A stretch of DNA of 38,819 bases from an uncultured Chloroflexota bacterium (GTDB taxonomy: Bacteria; Chloroflexota; Chloroflexia; Thermomicrobiales; UBA6265), in NCBI GenBank assembly GCA_937901745.1, contig CALGSZ010000001.1, positions 1 through 38,819 on the forward strand, read 5' to 3'. A program made the translations under genes and the position numbers. Every line of letters begins with the position of its first letter. Within the stretch, counting starts at the first letter, position 1. Below, one piece after another: positions 1-8,530 of this stretch. The notes beneath the pieces are model-generated. The model was not told the origin of the DNA, searched no databases, and saw only the letters and a list, made by a program, of their open reading frames with translations.

Positions 1-342
1 ATGGAGGTGCCCGTCGTCGCAACGCGCATCCCCGGCTGCGTGGACGCGGTGCAGGACGGCGTGACTGGCACGTTGGTGCCGCCGCGCGATCCGGAGTCAC
101 TTGCCGCTGCCATCCGCGCCTACCTGAAGGCTCCCGAGTTGCGTCGTCGGCACGGGCAGGCGGGTCGTGAGAGGGTGCTGCGCGAGTTCCGGCAGGAGGC
201 GATCTGGGAAGCGCTCTTCCAGGAATACGTGAGACTCTTGCAGGAGAAGGGGTTGCCTCCGCCAAAGCCGGATCAGATTGTCGAATTCGAAAGCGTGGGA
301 GCACACGAGCCGGCGACCGCGGGCGTGGCCGGATCGAATTAG
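1..342 (+). CDS. Glycosyltransferase family 4 (GT-B), C-terminal fragment
   Basis: This is the last 113 or so residues of a glycosyltransferase whose N-terminal part lies before the window; the frame is open from base 1, so the ATG at base 1 need not be the true start. The segment reads PVVATRIPGCVDAVQDGVTG and then LVPPRDPESLAAAI, the nucleotide-sugar-binding end of GT4/GT1 enzymes, where the acidic residue of the usual E-x7-E motif is followed by a loop and a terminal helix. The last 30 residues are a variable, charged tail. It ends 15 bases before the acyltransferase gene and belongs to the same glycan locus. Family membership is fairly sure; the sugar donor and acceptor cannot be read from this piece. 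Confidence 0.8.
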   Translation: MEVPVVATRIPGCVDAVQDGVTGTLVPPRDPESLAAAIRAYLKAPELRRRHGQAGRERVLREFRQEAIWEALFQEYVRLLQEKGLPPPKPDQIVEFESVGAHEPATAGVAGSN

Positions 343-357
343 GGGCGGTTTGGGCAA

Positions 358-1005
358 GTGTCTGGCCTCTGGATCATCGGAGCAGGTGGTCACGCCAAGG
401 TCGTGATCGAGACGGCGCGAGCGATGGCCACGTTCGAGCCAGTGGGCGTGCTCGATGACGACGCCAGCCGCTGGGGCTCAACGGTGCTCGGTCTGCCAGT
501 CACCGGGCCGATTGCGCCCGATCGCCTGCGGGAGCTCGGTGTCGAGCGGGCGGTGCTCGCGATCGGCAATAACCGGGCGCGGGCAGCGCTGGCTGACCGG
601 CTCGAAGGGCTCGTCACCTGGGTCACCCTCGTCCATCCGAGCGCGGTCGTCGCACCGAGCGTCCGGCTTGGGGAGGGGACGGTCGTGTTCGCCGGCGCCA
701 TCGTGCAGCCAGACTCGGTAATCGGCCGGCACGTGATCATTAACACGGGAAGTAGCGTGGATCACGACGGGGTCATCGGTGATCTCGCGCACATCGCCCC
801 GGGCGCCCGCCTCGCCGGCGGCGTTCGTGTTGGGGAGGGTGCCCTCGTCGGGATCGGGGCGTGCGTCATCCCAGGGCGCGCGATCGGCGATTGGGCAACG
901 GTCGGCGCTGGCGCGGCGGTCGTCGAGGATATTCCGCCGGGTGTGGTCGCCAAGGGCGTGCCGGCGCGCGTTGATGCGTTCACTGTGGGGCGTGTTGATG
1001 ACTAG
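358..1005 (+). CDS. PglD/NeuD-family sugar O/N-acyltransferase
   Basis: A 215-residue acyltransferase of the PglD/NeuD family, which transfers an acetyl or acyl group to an amino or hydroxyl group of a nucleotide sugar in the cytoplasm. The N-terminal Rossmann-like part begins LWIIGAGGHAKVVIE (residues 4-18), the family's sugar-nucleotide-binding loop. From about residue 95 the chain is a left-handed beta helix of hexapeptide repeats. His136 in SSVDHD matches the catalytic His of PglD, and His145 also lies in this region. The start is GTG 358, preceded by a purine-rich stretch at 341-346. Its 3' end overlaps the next gene by 8 bases. With the PglC-like neighbour it suggests a bacillosamine-type or similar amino-sugar pathway, which is inference. 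Confidence 0.85.
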   Translation: MSGLWIIGAGGHAKVVIETARAMATFEPVGVLDDDASRWGSTVLGLPVTGPIAPDRLRELGVERAVLAIGNNRARAALADRLEGLVTWVTLVHPSAVVAPSVRLGEGTVVFAGAIVQPDSVIGRHVIINTGSSVDHDGVIGDLAHIAPGARLAGGVRVGEGALVGIGACVIPGRAIGDWATVGAGAAVVEDIPPGVVAKGVPARVDAFTVGRVDD

Positions 1006-1651
1006 CGCCGATCGCCAGGTGGGACGGCAGGTTAGCCTGGCAGTCAAGCGCGCGCTGGATATCGTCGTCGCCGCGCTGGGGCTCGTCCTGCTCTCGCCGC
1101 TACTGCTCCTGATCGCGGTCGCGATTGCGACGACGCTCGGCCGACCGGTCTTCTTTCGGCAAGTTCGCCCTGGGTTGCATGGCGCGCCGTTCACGCTGGT
1201 CAAATTCCGGACGATGCGCGAGGCGTTCTCCCCCGATGGCCGTCCGCTGCCCGACGGCGAGCGCCTGACGCGCCTTGGCTCCTTTCTTCGGCAGTTGAGT
1301 CTCGACGAGCTGCCGCAGCTGTGGAACGTGCTCCGGGGAGATCTGAGTCTGGTCGGGCCGCGGCCACTGCTGATGGAATACTTGCCGCTCTATACTCCGG
1401 AGCAAGCGCGCCGCCACGAGGTCCGACCGGGCATCACTGGCTGGGCGCAGGTCAATGGCCGCAACGCGCTGAGCTGGGAAGAGCGGTTCGCGCTGGACGT
1501 CTGGTACGTCGATAACTGGTCGCTCTGGCTGGATGCTAAGATCTTGGTCAAGACGGTCGCCAAGGTGCTCAAGCGAGAGGGCATCTCTGGTGGCGGCGTT
1601 CCCACAATGACGCCGTTTACCGGGACCGAGCGGCATCCATCCGGGCCATGA
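998..1651 (+). CDS. PglC-like phosphoglycosyl transferase (bacterial sugar transferase)
   Basis: A 217-residue sugar transferase that moves a sugar-1-phosphate from a UDP-sugar to a polyprenyl phosphate at the inner face of the membrane, the first membrane step of glycan assembly. It is the short, monotopic form: one N-terminal hydrophobic re-entrant helix (about residues 16-40), then FRQVRPG, a KFRTM motif, the Asp-Glu dyad in SLDELPQLWNVLRG, the VGPRPL motif and PGITGWAQVNGRN. I chose ATG 998, which overlaps the acyltransferase gene by 8 bases; GTG 992 in the same frame is possible. The frame is open further upstream, but that stretch is antisense-like in composition and overlaps the previous gene. 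The pairing of a PglD-like and a PglC-like gene resembles Campylobacter pgl loci. Confidence 0.88.
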   Translation: MTSADRQVGRQVSLAVKRALDIVVAALGLVLLSPLLLLIAVAIATTLGRPVFFRQVRPGLHGAPFTLVKFRTMREAFSPDGRPLPDGERLTRLGSFLRQLSLDELPQLWNVLRGDLSLVGPRPLLMEYLPLYTPEQARRHEVRPGITGWAQVNGRNALSWEERFALDVWYVDNWSLWLDAKILVKTVAKVLKREGISGGGVPTMTPFTGTERHPSGP

Positions 1652-1663
1652 CTTCTGTACCCG

Positions 1664-1693
1664 TTGGTTCTGAGTAGCGTCTCACGCTAGACT
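1664..1693 (+). promoter_or_regulatory. Possible sigma-70 promoter for the BY-kinase gene
   Basis: TTGGTT at 1664-1669 and TAGACT at 1688-1693 are separated by 18 bases in the 121-base gap before the Wzz/BY-kinase gene. Both boxes match consensus only partly (3 and 4 of 6), so the gene may simply be cotranscribed with the sugar transferase. Confidence 0.28.
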
Positions 1694-1772
1694 TCGACCC
1701 AATCGAGAACGTCTCATCCCGCCAGCCCGCATGGGCATTGCCATGTCGCCGGCGGGGAGGGGAGGGGAGACG

Positions 1773-3434
1773 GTGGAACTCGAGCTTCGCCACCTCTTCA
1801 TGTATGCCCGGCGTTGGTGGTGGTTGCTGGTGCTGCTGCCGCTGCTGGCTGCTGGGACGGCTTACGCGGTGAGTTCCCGGCAACAGCCGCTCTACCGGGC
1901 GACCGCGACGCTGTTGATCAAGCCAGGGCAAGGGCAAGGCACAGACAACGTCACGGCCATTCGTACCGGACAAAGCCTGGCGGCGACCTATCAGCAGCTT
2001 GTTGTGACGGAACCGGTGCTTGAACCCGTCATCGAACGGCTGTCCCTGCCATACACCGCGGATCAATTGGCTGATAAGGTCTCATCGAGTACGGTTCGCG
2101 ACACGCAGCTGCTGCGGGTCTCCGCGTCGGATACGAATCCCGAGCTCGCGGCGGAGATCGCCAACGCGGTGGCGGAGCAGTTCTCGGCGTTTATCTCAGA
2201 GCAGGAGCTGGAAAGTAGCACCAGCGCCCGACAGGCGCTCCAGCAACTGATCGACGAAACGCAGCGGCAGGTCGAAGACACCCGTCAACAAATCCGCGAT
2301 CTCGAGGCAGCGCCGCAGCTTAGCCCGGAAGATCAGGCGCAGCTGGACGGTCTGCGGATACGGCTGTCGCAGCTGGAGACGTCGCTGGCGGGACTCCTTG
2401 TCCAGGCTCAGAATCTCGATCTCAATGCCGCGGCCCTGCAGAATCAGGTCCGTGTCTACGTCCCCGCGACGATTCCGCAGTCACCGTACGCACCACGCAC
2501 TCTCTTCTACACGCTACTTGGCGCGTTCCTCGGTGGCATCATCGCGGTTGGCGCGGTCGGGCTTCTGGAGTACCTCGACAACACGGTCAAGGCGAGTTTG
2601 GACTTCCCGGCGCTCGTTGGAGCGCCGCTGCTGAGCGTCGTCGGCGCCGTGCCGAAGCTGAAGGATGGTCGCGATCAGCTCTTCGTACTGCATCGGCCGA
2701 AATCGACCGTCGCTGAGTCGGTCCGGCTGCTGCGCGCGAACTTGGAGTTCGCGGCGGCGGCAAAGGAGATCACGAGCCTGGCGGTCACTAGTGCTGGTCC
2801 GAATGAAGGAAAGAGCACGATAACCGCGAATCTCTCCATTGCTATGGCACAAGCGGGCTTCACAACGGTAGTTATTGACGCGGACCTTCGCAGGCCGACC
2901 CAGCACAAGATCTTCGGCATCGGCAATATGCGCGGGCTTACGACGCTGCTGACGCATCCGGAGCAGCCGTGGCAGAGCGCGGCGGTGCCGGTGCTCGGGC
3001 CGTACCTCTCGGTCATCCCGTGCGGGCCGATTCCGCCGAATCCGGCCGATCTCCTCAGCCTCGATCGGTTCAAGCAACTGATCGACGAGATCAACCAGGC
3101 AGTCGATATCGTCATCATCGACACGTCGCCGGTGTTGGCGGTGTCGGATCCGCTGGTCATCGCGCCGCGCGTGGATGGCGTCGCGCTCGTCTGCCGGGCG
3201 GGGCGGACGCGGATCGATGCGTTGCGCCGGGCCGCGCAGACGCTGACGCAGGGTGAGGTCCGGCTCGTCGGCGTGGTAGTGAATCACCAGACCGGCCGCG
3301 AAGGTGCTGGCTACTACTATTACTACGACAAGGATTACTACGGGGCCGACGCCGACCAGACCCAGACCCGCAAGGCGGGCGTGTCGGATTCTGCGCAGAC
3401 GCAGGCTGAGCCTTCGCCAGAGCCGCTGCAGTAA
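1773..3434 (+). CDS. Fused Wzz / BY-kinase polysaccharide tyrosine autokinase
   Basis: A 553-residue membrane protein that combines a Wzz chain-length domain with a cytoplasmic bacterial tyrosine kinase, as in Wzc. It should control polymer length and export through autophosphorylation. The first membrane helix follows the WWW cluster near the N terminus, an external coiled-coil region rich in Gln and Glu lies around residues 145-215, and a second membrane helix (about 245-268) leads into the kinase. Walker A is AGPNEGKST with Lys347, Walker A' is VVIDADLRRP and Walker B is IVIIDTSPV. The C terminus has seven tyrosines (five then two) near residues 514-524, the usual autophosphorylation cluster. 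I chose GTG 1773 because GGAGGGGAG sits just before it; ATG 1731 would add 14 residues with no hydrophobic or Wzz-like character. Confidence 0.9.
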   Translation: MELELRHLFMYARRWWWLLVLLPLLAAGTAYAVSSRQQPLYRATATLLIKPGQGQGTDNVTAIRTGQSLAATYQQLVVTEPVLEPVIERLSLPYTADQLADKVSSSTVRDTQLLRVSASDTNPELAAEIANAVAEQFSAFISEQELESSTSARQALQQLIDETQRQVEDTRQQIRDLEAAPQLSPEDQAQLDGLRIRLSQLETSLAGLLVQAQNLDLNAAALQNQVRVYVPATIPQSPYAPRTLFYTLLGAFLGGIIAVGAVGLLEYLDNTVKASLDFPALVGAPLLSVVGAVPKLKDGRDQLFVLHRPKSTVAESVRLLRANLEFAAAAKEITSLAVTSAGPNEGKSTITANLSIAMAQAGFTTVVIDADLRRPTQHKIFGIGNMRGLTTLLTHPEQPWQSAAVPVLGPYLSVIPCGPIPPNPADLLSLDRFKQLIDEINQAVDIVIIDTSPVLAVSDPLVIAPRVDGVALVCRAGRTRIDALRRAAQTLTQGEVRLVGVVVNHQTGREGAGYYYYYDKDYYGADADQTQTRKAGVSDSAQTQAEPSPEPLQ

Positions 3435-3497
3435 GCGGGCGATTGATCGGCCGCGTCCCTCTTAGGCTCCTCTATATCCACTCTCAGACCGTCGATG

Positions 3498-3529
3498 GGC
3501 GGAGGGCGCCGGACATGGTGCCCTCCGCC
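3498..3529 (+). terminator. Long GC-rich hairpin, probable terminator
   Basis: The arms 3498-3510 and 3517-3529 pair over 13 positions (12 Watson-Crick and one G-U) around a 6-base loop. It lies 64 bases after the BY-kinase stop. No T-run follows directly, although CCCCTTTT occurs about 40 bases further on. It may be a terminator or an RNA 3'-end stabiliser. Confidence 0.5.
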
Positions 3530-3696
3530 TGTTGATGAGATCTGTGGGCGGCCGCTGGGAGGCCCCCTTTTCCGGTGGTCGGAGTCCTGGCTATCCCTGG
3601 TCGGGCTTGTGATGCCAGCACCTGGGCCGTGCATCGCGGCACCCTCCGTTGAGCGGGAGCGGTCCTTGACCTTTACTTTGCCGCCGGATTCCGCGG

Positions 3697-3726
3697 TTGT
3701 GGGGCCGCGAAGTGCTCTCCTATACT
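3697..3726 (+). promoter_or_regulatory. Candidate promoter of the acyl-CoA oxidation operon
   Basis: TATACT at 3721-3726 is a good -10 box (5 of 6), with TTGTGG at 3697-3702 as a weak -35 at 18 bases. Transcription would start about 95 bases before the acyl-CoA dehydrogenase ATG. Confidence 0.45.
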
Positions 3727-3825
3727 GCCGGGTTGGCGGTCCATTGGACCGTGCAGGACAATGGAGTCCGTGCAACGCGGGTCCCCGGTGAGGATCCGCA
3801 AGAGAGCGAAAGGATCCAGGGCGGG

Positions 3826-5043
3826 ATGAACTTCGATCTGACCGAGGAGCAAAAGCAGGTCCGGGACCTCGTCCGCGAGTTCGCACAGCGCGAGGTCGCA
3901 CCTTTCATCCAGGAATGGGACGCGAAGGGCGAGTTCCATCGCGAGGTGCTGACGAAGATGGGCGAGCTCGGCCTCCTAGGGCTGCCGATCCCAGAGGAGT
4001 ACGGCGGACTCGGCCTGGACTATGTCTCTCTGGCGCTCGCCTGCGAGGAGCTCGAGTACGTCGACACCTTCCTCCGGGTCATCATGAGCGTCCACGTGGG
4101 CCTGAACAGCCTGGCACTGCACCAGTGGGCCACGGAGGAACAGAAGCAGCGCTGGCTCGTTCCGCAGGCGCGTGGTGAGAAGATCGCGACGTTCGCGCTA
4201 ACGGAGCCCAACGCGGGATCGGACGCGGGCTCGATCGAGTCCACCGCCGTCCGCGACGGCGATTACTACATTCTCAATGGCGCGAAGATGTGGATCTCGC
4301 TCGCCGACGTCGCCGATCACTTCCTCGTCTTCGCCAGCGTCGACCGCTCCAAGAAGCACCATGGTTTGACAGCGTTCGTCCTCGAGCGCGGCATGGAAGG
4401 GCTGACGACGGGGACCATTAAAGGAAAGCTTGGCGTTCGCGCCGGGAACACCGGCGAGCTCGCCTTCAACAATGTCCGCGTGCCGATCGAAAACCGGATC
4501 GGCGAAGAGGGCGAAGGCTTCAAGATCGCGATGAGCTGCATCGACCAGGGACGCTTCACCGTCGCGGCAGGAGCCTGCGGGCTGACGCGAGCGTGCCTGG
4601 ACGCGAGCGTGAAATACGCGAACGAGCGGTACGCTTTCGGACAGCCGATCGGAAAATTCGAGCTGGTCCAGCAGATGATCGCGAAGATGGTCGCCGGCTA
4701 CGAGGCTTCCTGGCTGCTGACGATGCGTGCCGCCGAACTGAAGAACCGGGGCATCCGCAACACGCGGGAGACGTCGCTCGCCAAGTGGTATGCCTGCGAC
4801 GTCGCGCTGCGGTCCGCCGACGACGCGATTCAGATCCACGGCGCCTACGGCTATTCGAACGAGTACCCGGTCGAGCGCTTCTGGCGTAACGCGCGGGGAG
4901 CGGTGATCTACGAGGGTACGCGCGAGGTTCATACCATCCTGCAGGCGGAGTACGCGCTCGGTTATCGGAAGGACAAGCCGCTGCGACGGCCGCAGCCGCC
5001 CGCCGTCGGCTTCGAGTCTCCGGATGCGGTGGCGGCCGACTGA
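3826..5043 (+). CDS. Acyl-CoA dehydrogenase
   Basis: A 405-residue FAD enzyme that introduces the alpha,beta double bond into an acyl-CoA and hands electrons to EtfAB. It starts MNFDLTEEQKQVRDLVREF, the typical N-terminal helix of the family. FALTEPNAGSDAGS and the WIS motif are FAD/substrate-loop landmarks, RYAFGQPIGKFELVQ is the family signature, and IHGAYGYSNEYPVERFWRNAR is followed by IYEGTREV with the catalytic-base Glu363. I chose ATG 3826 after GGGCGGG; the open frame extends back to 3697 but that part is unlike the family. Length and motifs fit short/branched-chain or glutaryl-type dehydrogenases; the exact acyl chain is not clear. It is the first gene of a seven-gene run that includes its electron acceptors. 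Confidence 0.93.
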   Translation: MNFDLTEEQKQVRDLVREFAQREVAPFIQEWDAKGEFHREVLTKMGELGLLGLPIPEEYGGLGLDYVSLALACEELEYVDTFLRVIMSVHVGLNSLALHQWATEEQKQRWLVPQARGEKIATFALTEPNAGSDAGSIESTAVRDGDYYILNGAKMWISLADVADHFLVFASVDRSKKHHGLTAFVLERGMEGLTTGTIKGKLGVRAGNTGELAFNNVRVPIENRIGEEGEGFKIAMSCIDQGRFTVAAGACGLTRACLDASVKYANERYAFGQPIGKFELVQQMIAKMVAGYEASWLLTMRAAELKNRGIRNTRETSLAKWYACDVALRSADDAIQIHGAYGYSNEYPVERFWRNARGAVIYEGTREVHTILQAEYALGYRKDKPLRRPQPPAVGFESPDAVAAD

Positions 5044-5133
5044 CGTGTCCTCAGCGGCGCGCCAGTCGGAAGGGTCCGGGGTGCCGCTCCGCCGTGTGGT
5101 GTCGCCTCGTCCTCATCCCCTGGGAGAGAGCAG

Positions 5134-6318
5134 ATGTGCAGGTCAGTCATTCTCGGCGGGGCGCGGACGCCGATCGGTAAGCTGAACGGGGCGCTCTCCT
5201 CGCTCCCGGCCGTCGAGCTCGGGGCGATCGCGCTGCGCGCCGCGATCGAGCGCTCGGGCATCGAGGCGTCCGCGATCGAGCACGTCATCATGGGACAAGT
5301 GCTCCAAGGCGGAGCCGGTCAGATCCCCTCGCGCCAGGCTGCATTCAAGGCGGGCTTGGACAAGACCGTTACGTCGGAGACGATCAACCGCGTTTGCGGC
5401 TCCGGTATGCGCGCGGTGACCCTGGCGGATACGCTGATCCGCGCCGAAGGATTCCAGGTCATTGCCGCCGGCGGGATGGAGAGCATGTCCCAAGCGCCGT
5501 ATCTGCTCCGGGGTGCTCGCCAAGGGCTCCGCATGGGCAACGCGACGCTTGAGGACATGATGATCTCCGATGGGCTCATGTGCGCCCTAGAGGGGTGTCA
5601 CATGGGAGTCCACGGCGGCTCCGTCGCGGCGGAGGAGGGCGTGACCAGGGAGGAACAGGATGCCTGGGCGCTGCGCTCCCACCAGCGCGCGATCGCGGCG
5701 CAAGACAACGGGATCTTCGCCGAGGAGATCGTGCCGGTCGAACTGACGGACCGGAAGGGGAACAAGACGGTCGTCGATCGCGACGAGGCGCCGCGACGGG
5801 ACACCAGTATCGAAGCACTCGCGAAGCTGCCGCCGGCATTCGATCCTCAGCTCTCCGTGACCGCCGGCAACGCGCCGGGCGTCAACGACGGCGCGGCGGC
5901 GCTCATCGTCACATCCGAGTCCTGGGCGCGGGATTGTGGAGTCCGGCCGCTGGCGCGGATCTTGGCGCACGCGGCTGCCGCCTGGGGACCCGCCTATCTT
6001 GCCTACACGCCGCAGATGGCGGCGGACAAGGCCCTGAAGAAGGCCGGCCTGACGATCAATGATGTCGATTTGATCGAGATCAACGAGGCGTTTGCCAGCG
6101 TCGCTCTGATCTCCGCACGCCGCCTGGGCGCGGACCCGGAGAAGGTCAACGTCAATGGCGGCGCGGTCGCGCTCGGGCACCCGATCGGCGCCAGCGGAGC
6201 CCGTCTCGTCCTCACCCTCGCGCTCGAGCTCAAGCGGCGCGGCGGCGGTATCGGCGTGGCTGCAATTTGCTCCGGAGGGGGGCAAGGCGATGCGGTCGTG
6301 ATCGAGGTCGAGGGGTAG
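5134..6318 (+). CDS. Acetyl-CoA C-acetyltransferase (thiolase)
   Basis: A 394-residue thiolase that cleaves 3-ketoacyl-CoA with CoA, or condenses two acetyl-CoA. Near the N terminus is GGARTPIGKLNGALS; the nucleophile Cys88 sits in NRVCGSGMRAV; His349 sits in the GHPIGASGAR motif and Cys379 in CSGGGQGDA, so the catalytic set is complete. The ATG at 5134 follows GGGAGAGAG. It is 90 bases after the dehydrogenase and 4 bases before the gamma-carbonic-anhydrase-like gene. Composition matches its neighbours. Length and motifs fit the AtoB/ThlA biosynthetic or degradative group; context favours degradation of acyl-CoA. Confidence 0.93.
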   Translation: MCRSVILGGARTPIGKLNGALSSLPAVELGAIALRAAIERSGIEASAIEHVIMGQVLQGGAGQIPSRQAAFKAGLDKTVTSETINRVCGSGMRAVTLADTLIRAEGFQVIAAGGMESMSQAPYLLRGARQGLRMGNATLEDMMISDGLMCALEGCHMGVHGGSVAAEEGVTREEQDAWALRSHQRAIAAQDNGIFAEEIVPVELTDRKGNKTVVDRDEAPRRDTSIEALAKLPPAFDPQLSVTAGNAPGVNDGAAALIVTSESWARDCGVRPLARILAHAAAAWGPAYLAYTPQMAADKALKKAGLTINDVDLIEINEAFASVALISARRLGADPEKVNVNGGAVALGHPIGASGARLVLTLALELKRRGGGIGVAAICSGGGQGDAVVIEVEG

Positions 6319-6322
6319 AGAG

Positions 6323-6907
6323 ATGCCTGCATCGCCTCGACCGTTGATCCTGGCCGTCAATGGCGTCGCGCCGCGCATCGCGCCTGATGTCTTCGTCGCT
6401 CCCGGCGCCGTCATCGTCGGTGACGTCGAGATCGGTCCTGGTTCCAGCGTTTGGTTCAACGCTGTGATTCGGGGAGATGTCGCGCCGGTGCGGATCGGGG
6501 CGCGGACGAACGTGCAAGACGGCGCCGTGCTTCACCTCGACCGGGATGCCCCGTGCATCGTCGGCGACGACGTCACGATCGGTCACCGTGCGGTGGTCCA
6601 CGGCACAACGATCGGCAATGGCGTGCTCGTCGGCATGGGCTCGGTCATCCTCTCCCGGTCGCGGATTGGCAACGGCGTGATCATCGCGGCCGGCGCGGTC
6701 GTCCCGGAAGGGATGGAGGTTCCGGACGGTGCGCTCGTCGCGGGTGTGCCGGCGACGGTCAAGCGTATCCTCGATGAGGAACGCCGTCGCGCGCTCCTCG
6801 ACAGCGCGAGTGGGTACGTCGCGAACGCCGCTCGGTTCCAGGCGACGCTGGAGGACCGGACTGAAGAATGGCTGCGTGAGGCGGAGGGAACACGCGGTGG
6901 CGATTGA
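6323..6907 (+). CDS. Gamma-carbonic anhydrase / PaaY-like hexapeptide protein
   Basis: A 194-residue left-handed beta-helix protein of the gamma-carbonic-anhydrase family (YrdA, PaaY, CaiE relatives). The family's three zinc-binding histidines are all present: His71 in GAVLHLD, His88 in IGHRAVVHG and His93 in the same stretch. The N terminus APDVFVAPGAVIVGDV starts the hexapeptide repeats, and a charged C-terminal helix ends the chain. It could hydrate CO2, but its place between thiolase and enoyl-CoA hydratase is closer to PaaY, a CoA-thioester hydrolase that clears dead-end intermediates in phenylacetate degradation. The start is ATG 6323, 4 bases after the thiolase stop. It overlaps the next gene by 11 bases, so the two are translationally coupled. 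Confidence 0.88.
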   Translation: MPASPRPLILAVNGVAPRIAPDVFVAPGAVIVGDVEIGPGSSVWFNAVIRGDVAPVRIGARTNVQDGAVLHLDRDAPCIVGDDVTIGHRAVVHGTTIGNGVLVGMGSVILSRSRIGNGVIIAAGAVVPEGMEVPDGALVAGVPATVKRILDEERRRALLDSASGYVANAARFQATLEDRTEEWLREAEGTRGGD

Positions 6908-7670
6908 TGTCGAGCGGTTGGATGGGATTGCGCTCGTGACGATGAGCCGCCCGGAAGCGCTGAACGCATTCAATACGCCGCAGCTCGAGGCGATGCTGAA
7001 GACGCTGCGCGACATCCGCGAGGATCGGTCCGTCCGCTGCGTGATCATCACCGGGGCCGGGGAGCGCGCATTCGCCGCTGGCGCGGATATCAAGGAGATG
7101 GCGACCAAGTCGCCGGATGAGGCGCTGGAATTTGCGCGGCTGGGACATGCCGTCGCCAATGCAATCGAGCAACTGCCGCAGCCGACCATAGCCGCCGTCA
7201 ACGGGTTCGCGATCGGTGGCGGCTGCGAGATCGCCATTGCCTGCGACATTCGCCTCGCCTCGGAGAACGCGGTCTTCGCCCAGCCGGAAGTGACGCTTGG
7301 CATCCCGCCCGGCTGGGGAGCGACGCAACGTCTGCCGCGATTGATCGGGCCCGGCATGGCCGCGGAGATGATCTTGACCGGGCGTCGTGTCTCGGCCGAA
7401 GAAGCGCTGCGCATTGGGCTGGTCAACGCGGTGATGCCGCTGCCGGAGCTGTTGCCGCGGGCGCGCGAGCTGGCGGGGCAGATCGCGAAGAACAGCCCGC
7501 GCGCGATGGCGGCGGCGAAGCAGCTGATCGCACTGGCCTTCAATGGGCAGACGGCGACTGGATTGGAGACCGAGGCGGAGACGTTCGCGGCGGCGTTCGG
7601 CTCTGCCGATCAGCGTGAGGGAATGCAGGCATTTATCGAGAAGCGGCCTCCGGTTTTCACCGGAGCGTGA
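6897..7670 (+). CDS. Enoyl-CoA hydratase/isomerase (crotonase family)
   Basis: A 257-residue crotonase that adds water to the double bond of enoyl-CoA, the second step of beta-oxidation. Both catalytic glutamates of the true hydratases are present: Glu111 in IGGGCEIA and Glu131 in FAQPEVTLG. The oxyanion-hole segment AFAAGADIKEM and the GWGATQRLPRLIG region also match. I chose GTG 6897 because GGAGGG precedes it by about 8 bases and the protein then begins AIDVERLDGIALVTMSRPE, the expected first strand; the open frame upstream to 6729 lies inside the previous gene. It is followed after 30 bases by etfB. No 3-hydroxyacyl-CoA dehydrogenase domain is fused to it. Confidence 0.93.
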   Translation: MAIDVERLDGIALVTMSRPEALNAFNTPQLEAMLKTLRDIREDRSVRCVIITGAGERAFAAGADIKEMATKSPDEALEFARLGHAVANAIEQLPQPTIAAVNGFAIGGGCEIAIACDIRLASENAVFAQPEVTLGIPPGWGATQRLPRLIGPGMAAEMILTGRRVSAEEALRIGLVNAVMPLPELLPRARELAGQIAKNSPRAMAAAKQLIALAFNGQTATGLETEAETFAAAFGSADQREGMQAFIEKRPPVFTGA

Positions 7671-7700
7671 GGCGCTGAGCCAGCAGGGGAAGTGCGGCGG

Positions 7701-8471
7701 ATGGGCTACTCGATCATCGTCCTGGTCAAGCAGGTGCCGGACATGAATGCTGTCCGGATCGATCGCGCCACCGGTCAGCCGGTGCTGAGCGACCAACGGG
7801 TCATCAGCTCGTTCGATGAGTACGCGATCGAGGAGGCGCTCCGAATCAAGGAGGCCCACGGCGGCGAGGTCGTCGTCGTGTCAGCTGGCCCACCGAGCGT
7901 CAAGGACGCGATTCAGCGAGCGCTCGGGATGGGCGCGGATCGGGGCGTCCTGCTGGCCTGCGACCATATCAACGATTTCGATACGCTCGCCGTGGCGGAA
8001 ATTCTGGCCAATCACCTGCGCGGGATGACGTACGACATCATCCTTTGCGGCCAGAACTCCGACGACTACGCGACCGGCCACGTCGGTCCGCAGGTCGCCG
8101 AGTTGCTCGGCATCCCGCACATCTCGTCGGTAACAAAGGTCGAACTCGACGGTCAGCAGCTGACAGTGCACCGCGACACTGAAGAGGGCAAGCAGGTCGT
8201 CGAGGTCGGCACGCCGGTGCTGCTGATGGCGATGACCGGGCTCAATGAACCCCGTTACCCGTCGCTCAAGGGGATCATGGCGGCGAAGAAGAAGCCGATC
8301 GAGCAGGTCAGCGTCACGGTGCCGGAGGCGGGTGCGCGTCTGCGCTGGGGCGAGCCATTCGTACTGGAGCGCGGCTCCGCCGGGCGAATCCTGCAAGACG
8401 TCCCGGCAGCGGAGGCGGCCAAAGAGCTCGTCGCGTGGCTGCGCGAGCAGAAGTTGATCCCAACCGGTTGA
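7701..8471 (+). CDS. etfB: Electron transfer flavoprotein, beta subunit
   Basis: A 256-residue EtfB, which with EtfA forms the soluble FAD/AMP heterodimer that takes electrons from acyl-CoA dehydrogenases. It begins MGYSIIVLVKQVPDMNAVRID, the usual EtfB start, and contains GMGADRGVLL, the CGQNSDDYATGHVGPQVAELLG-like AMP/FAD region (key residues Cys-Gly-Gln, Asp-Asp and Gly-Pro) and NEPRYPSLKGIMAAKKKP, the signature of the family. I chose ATG 7701, about 10 bases after GGGGA; GTG 7692 would add three residues. It is 30 bases after the hydratase and 59 bases before etfA. Confidence 0.95.
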   Translation: MGYSIIVLVKQVPDMNAVRIDRATGQPVLSDQRVISSFDEYAIEEALRIKEAHGGEVVVVSAGPPSVKDAIQRALGMGADRGVLLACDHINDFDTLAVAEILANHLRGMTYDIILCGQNSDDYATGHVGPQVAELLGIPHISSVTKVELDGQQLTVHRDTEEGKQVVEVGTPVLLMAMTGLNEPRYPSLKGIMAAKKKPIEQVSVTVPEAGARLRWGEPFVLERGSAGRILQDVPAAEAAKELVAWLREQKLIPTG

Positions 8472-8530
8472 GTCAATGGGCAAGAGCGCGCGAGGCTGGC
8501 GAGTTTGGTGACGGACGACGGGAGACGGTA

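Larger units (their letters stand above)
3435..3825. other. Intergenic region between the glycan locus and the acyl-CoA oxidation module
   Basis: A 391-base stretch with no credible gene. It holds a strong hairpin near the 5' end (3498-3529) and a promoter-like pair near 3697-3726, so it probably separates two transcription units. A short open frame at 3495-3791 has no family resemblance. Confidence 0.7.

Noticed and set aside
6230..7543. Long 437-codon open frame on the minus strand
   Set aside because: It lies antisense to three firmly identified plus-strand genes, and has the Arg/Ser/Pro-rich composition typical of shadow frames in GC-rich DNA.
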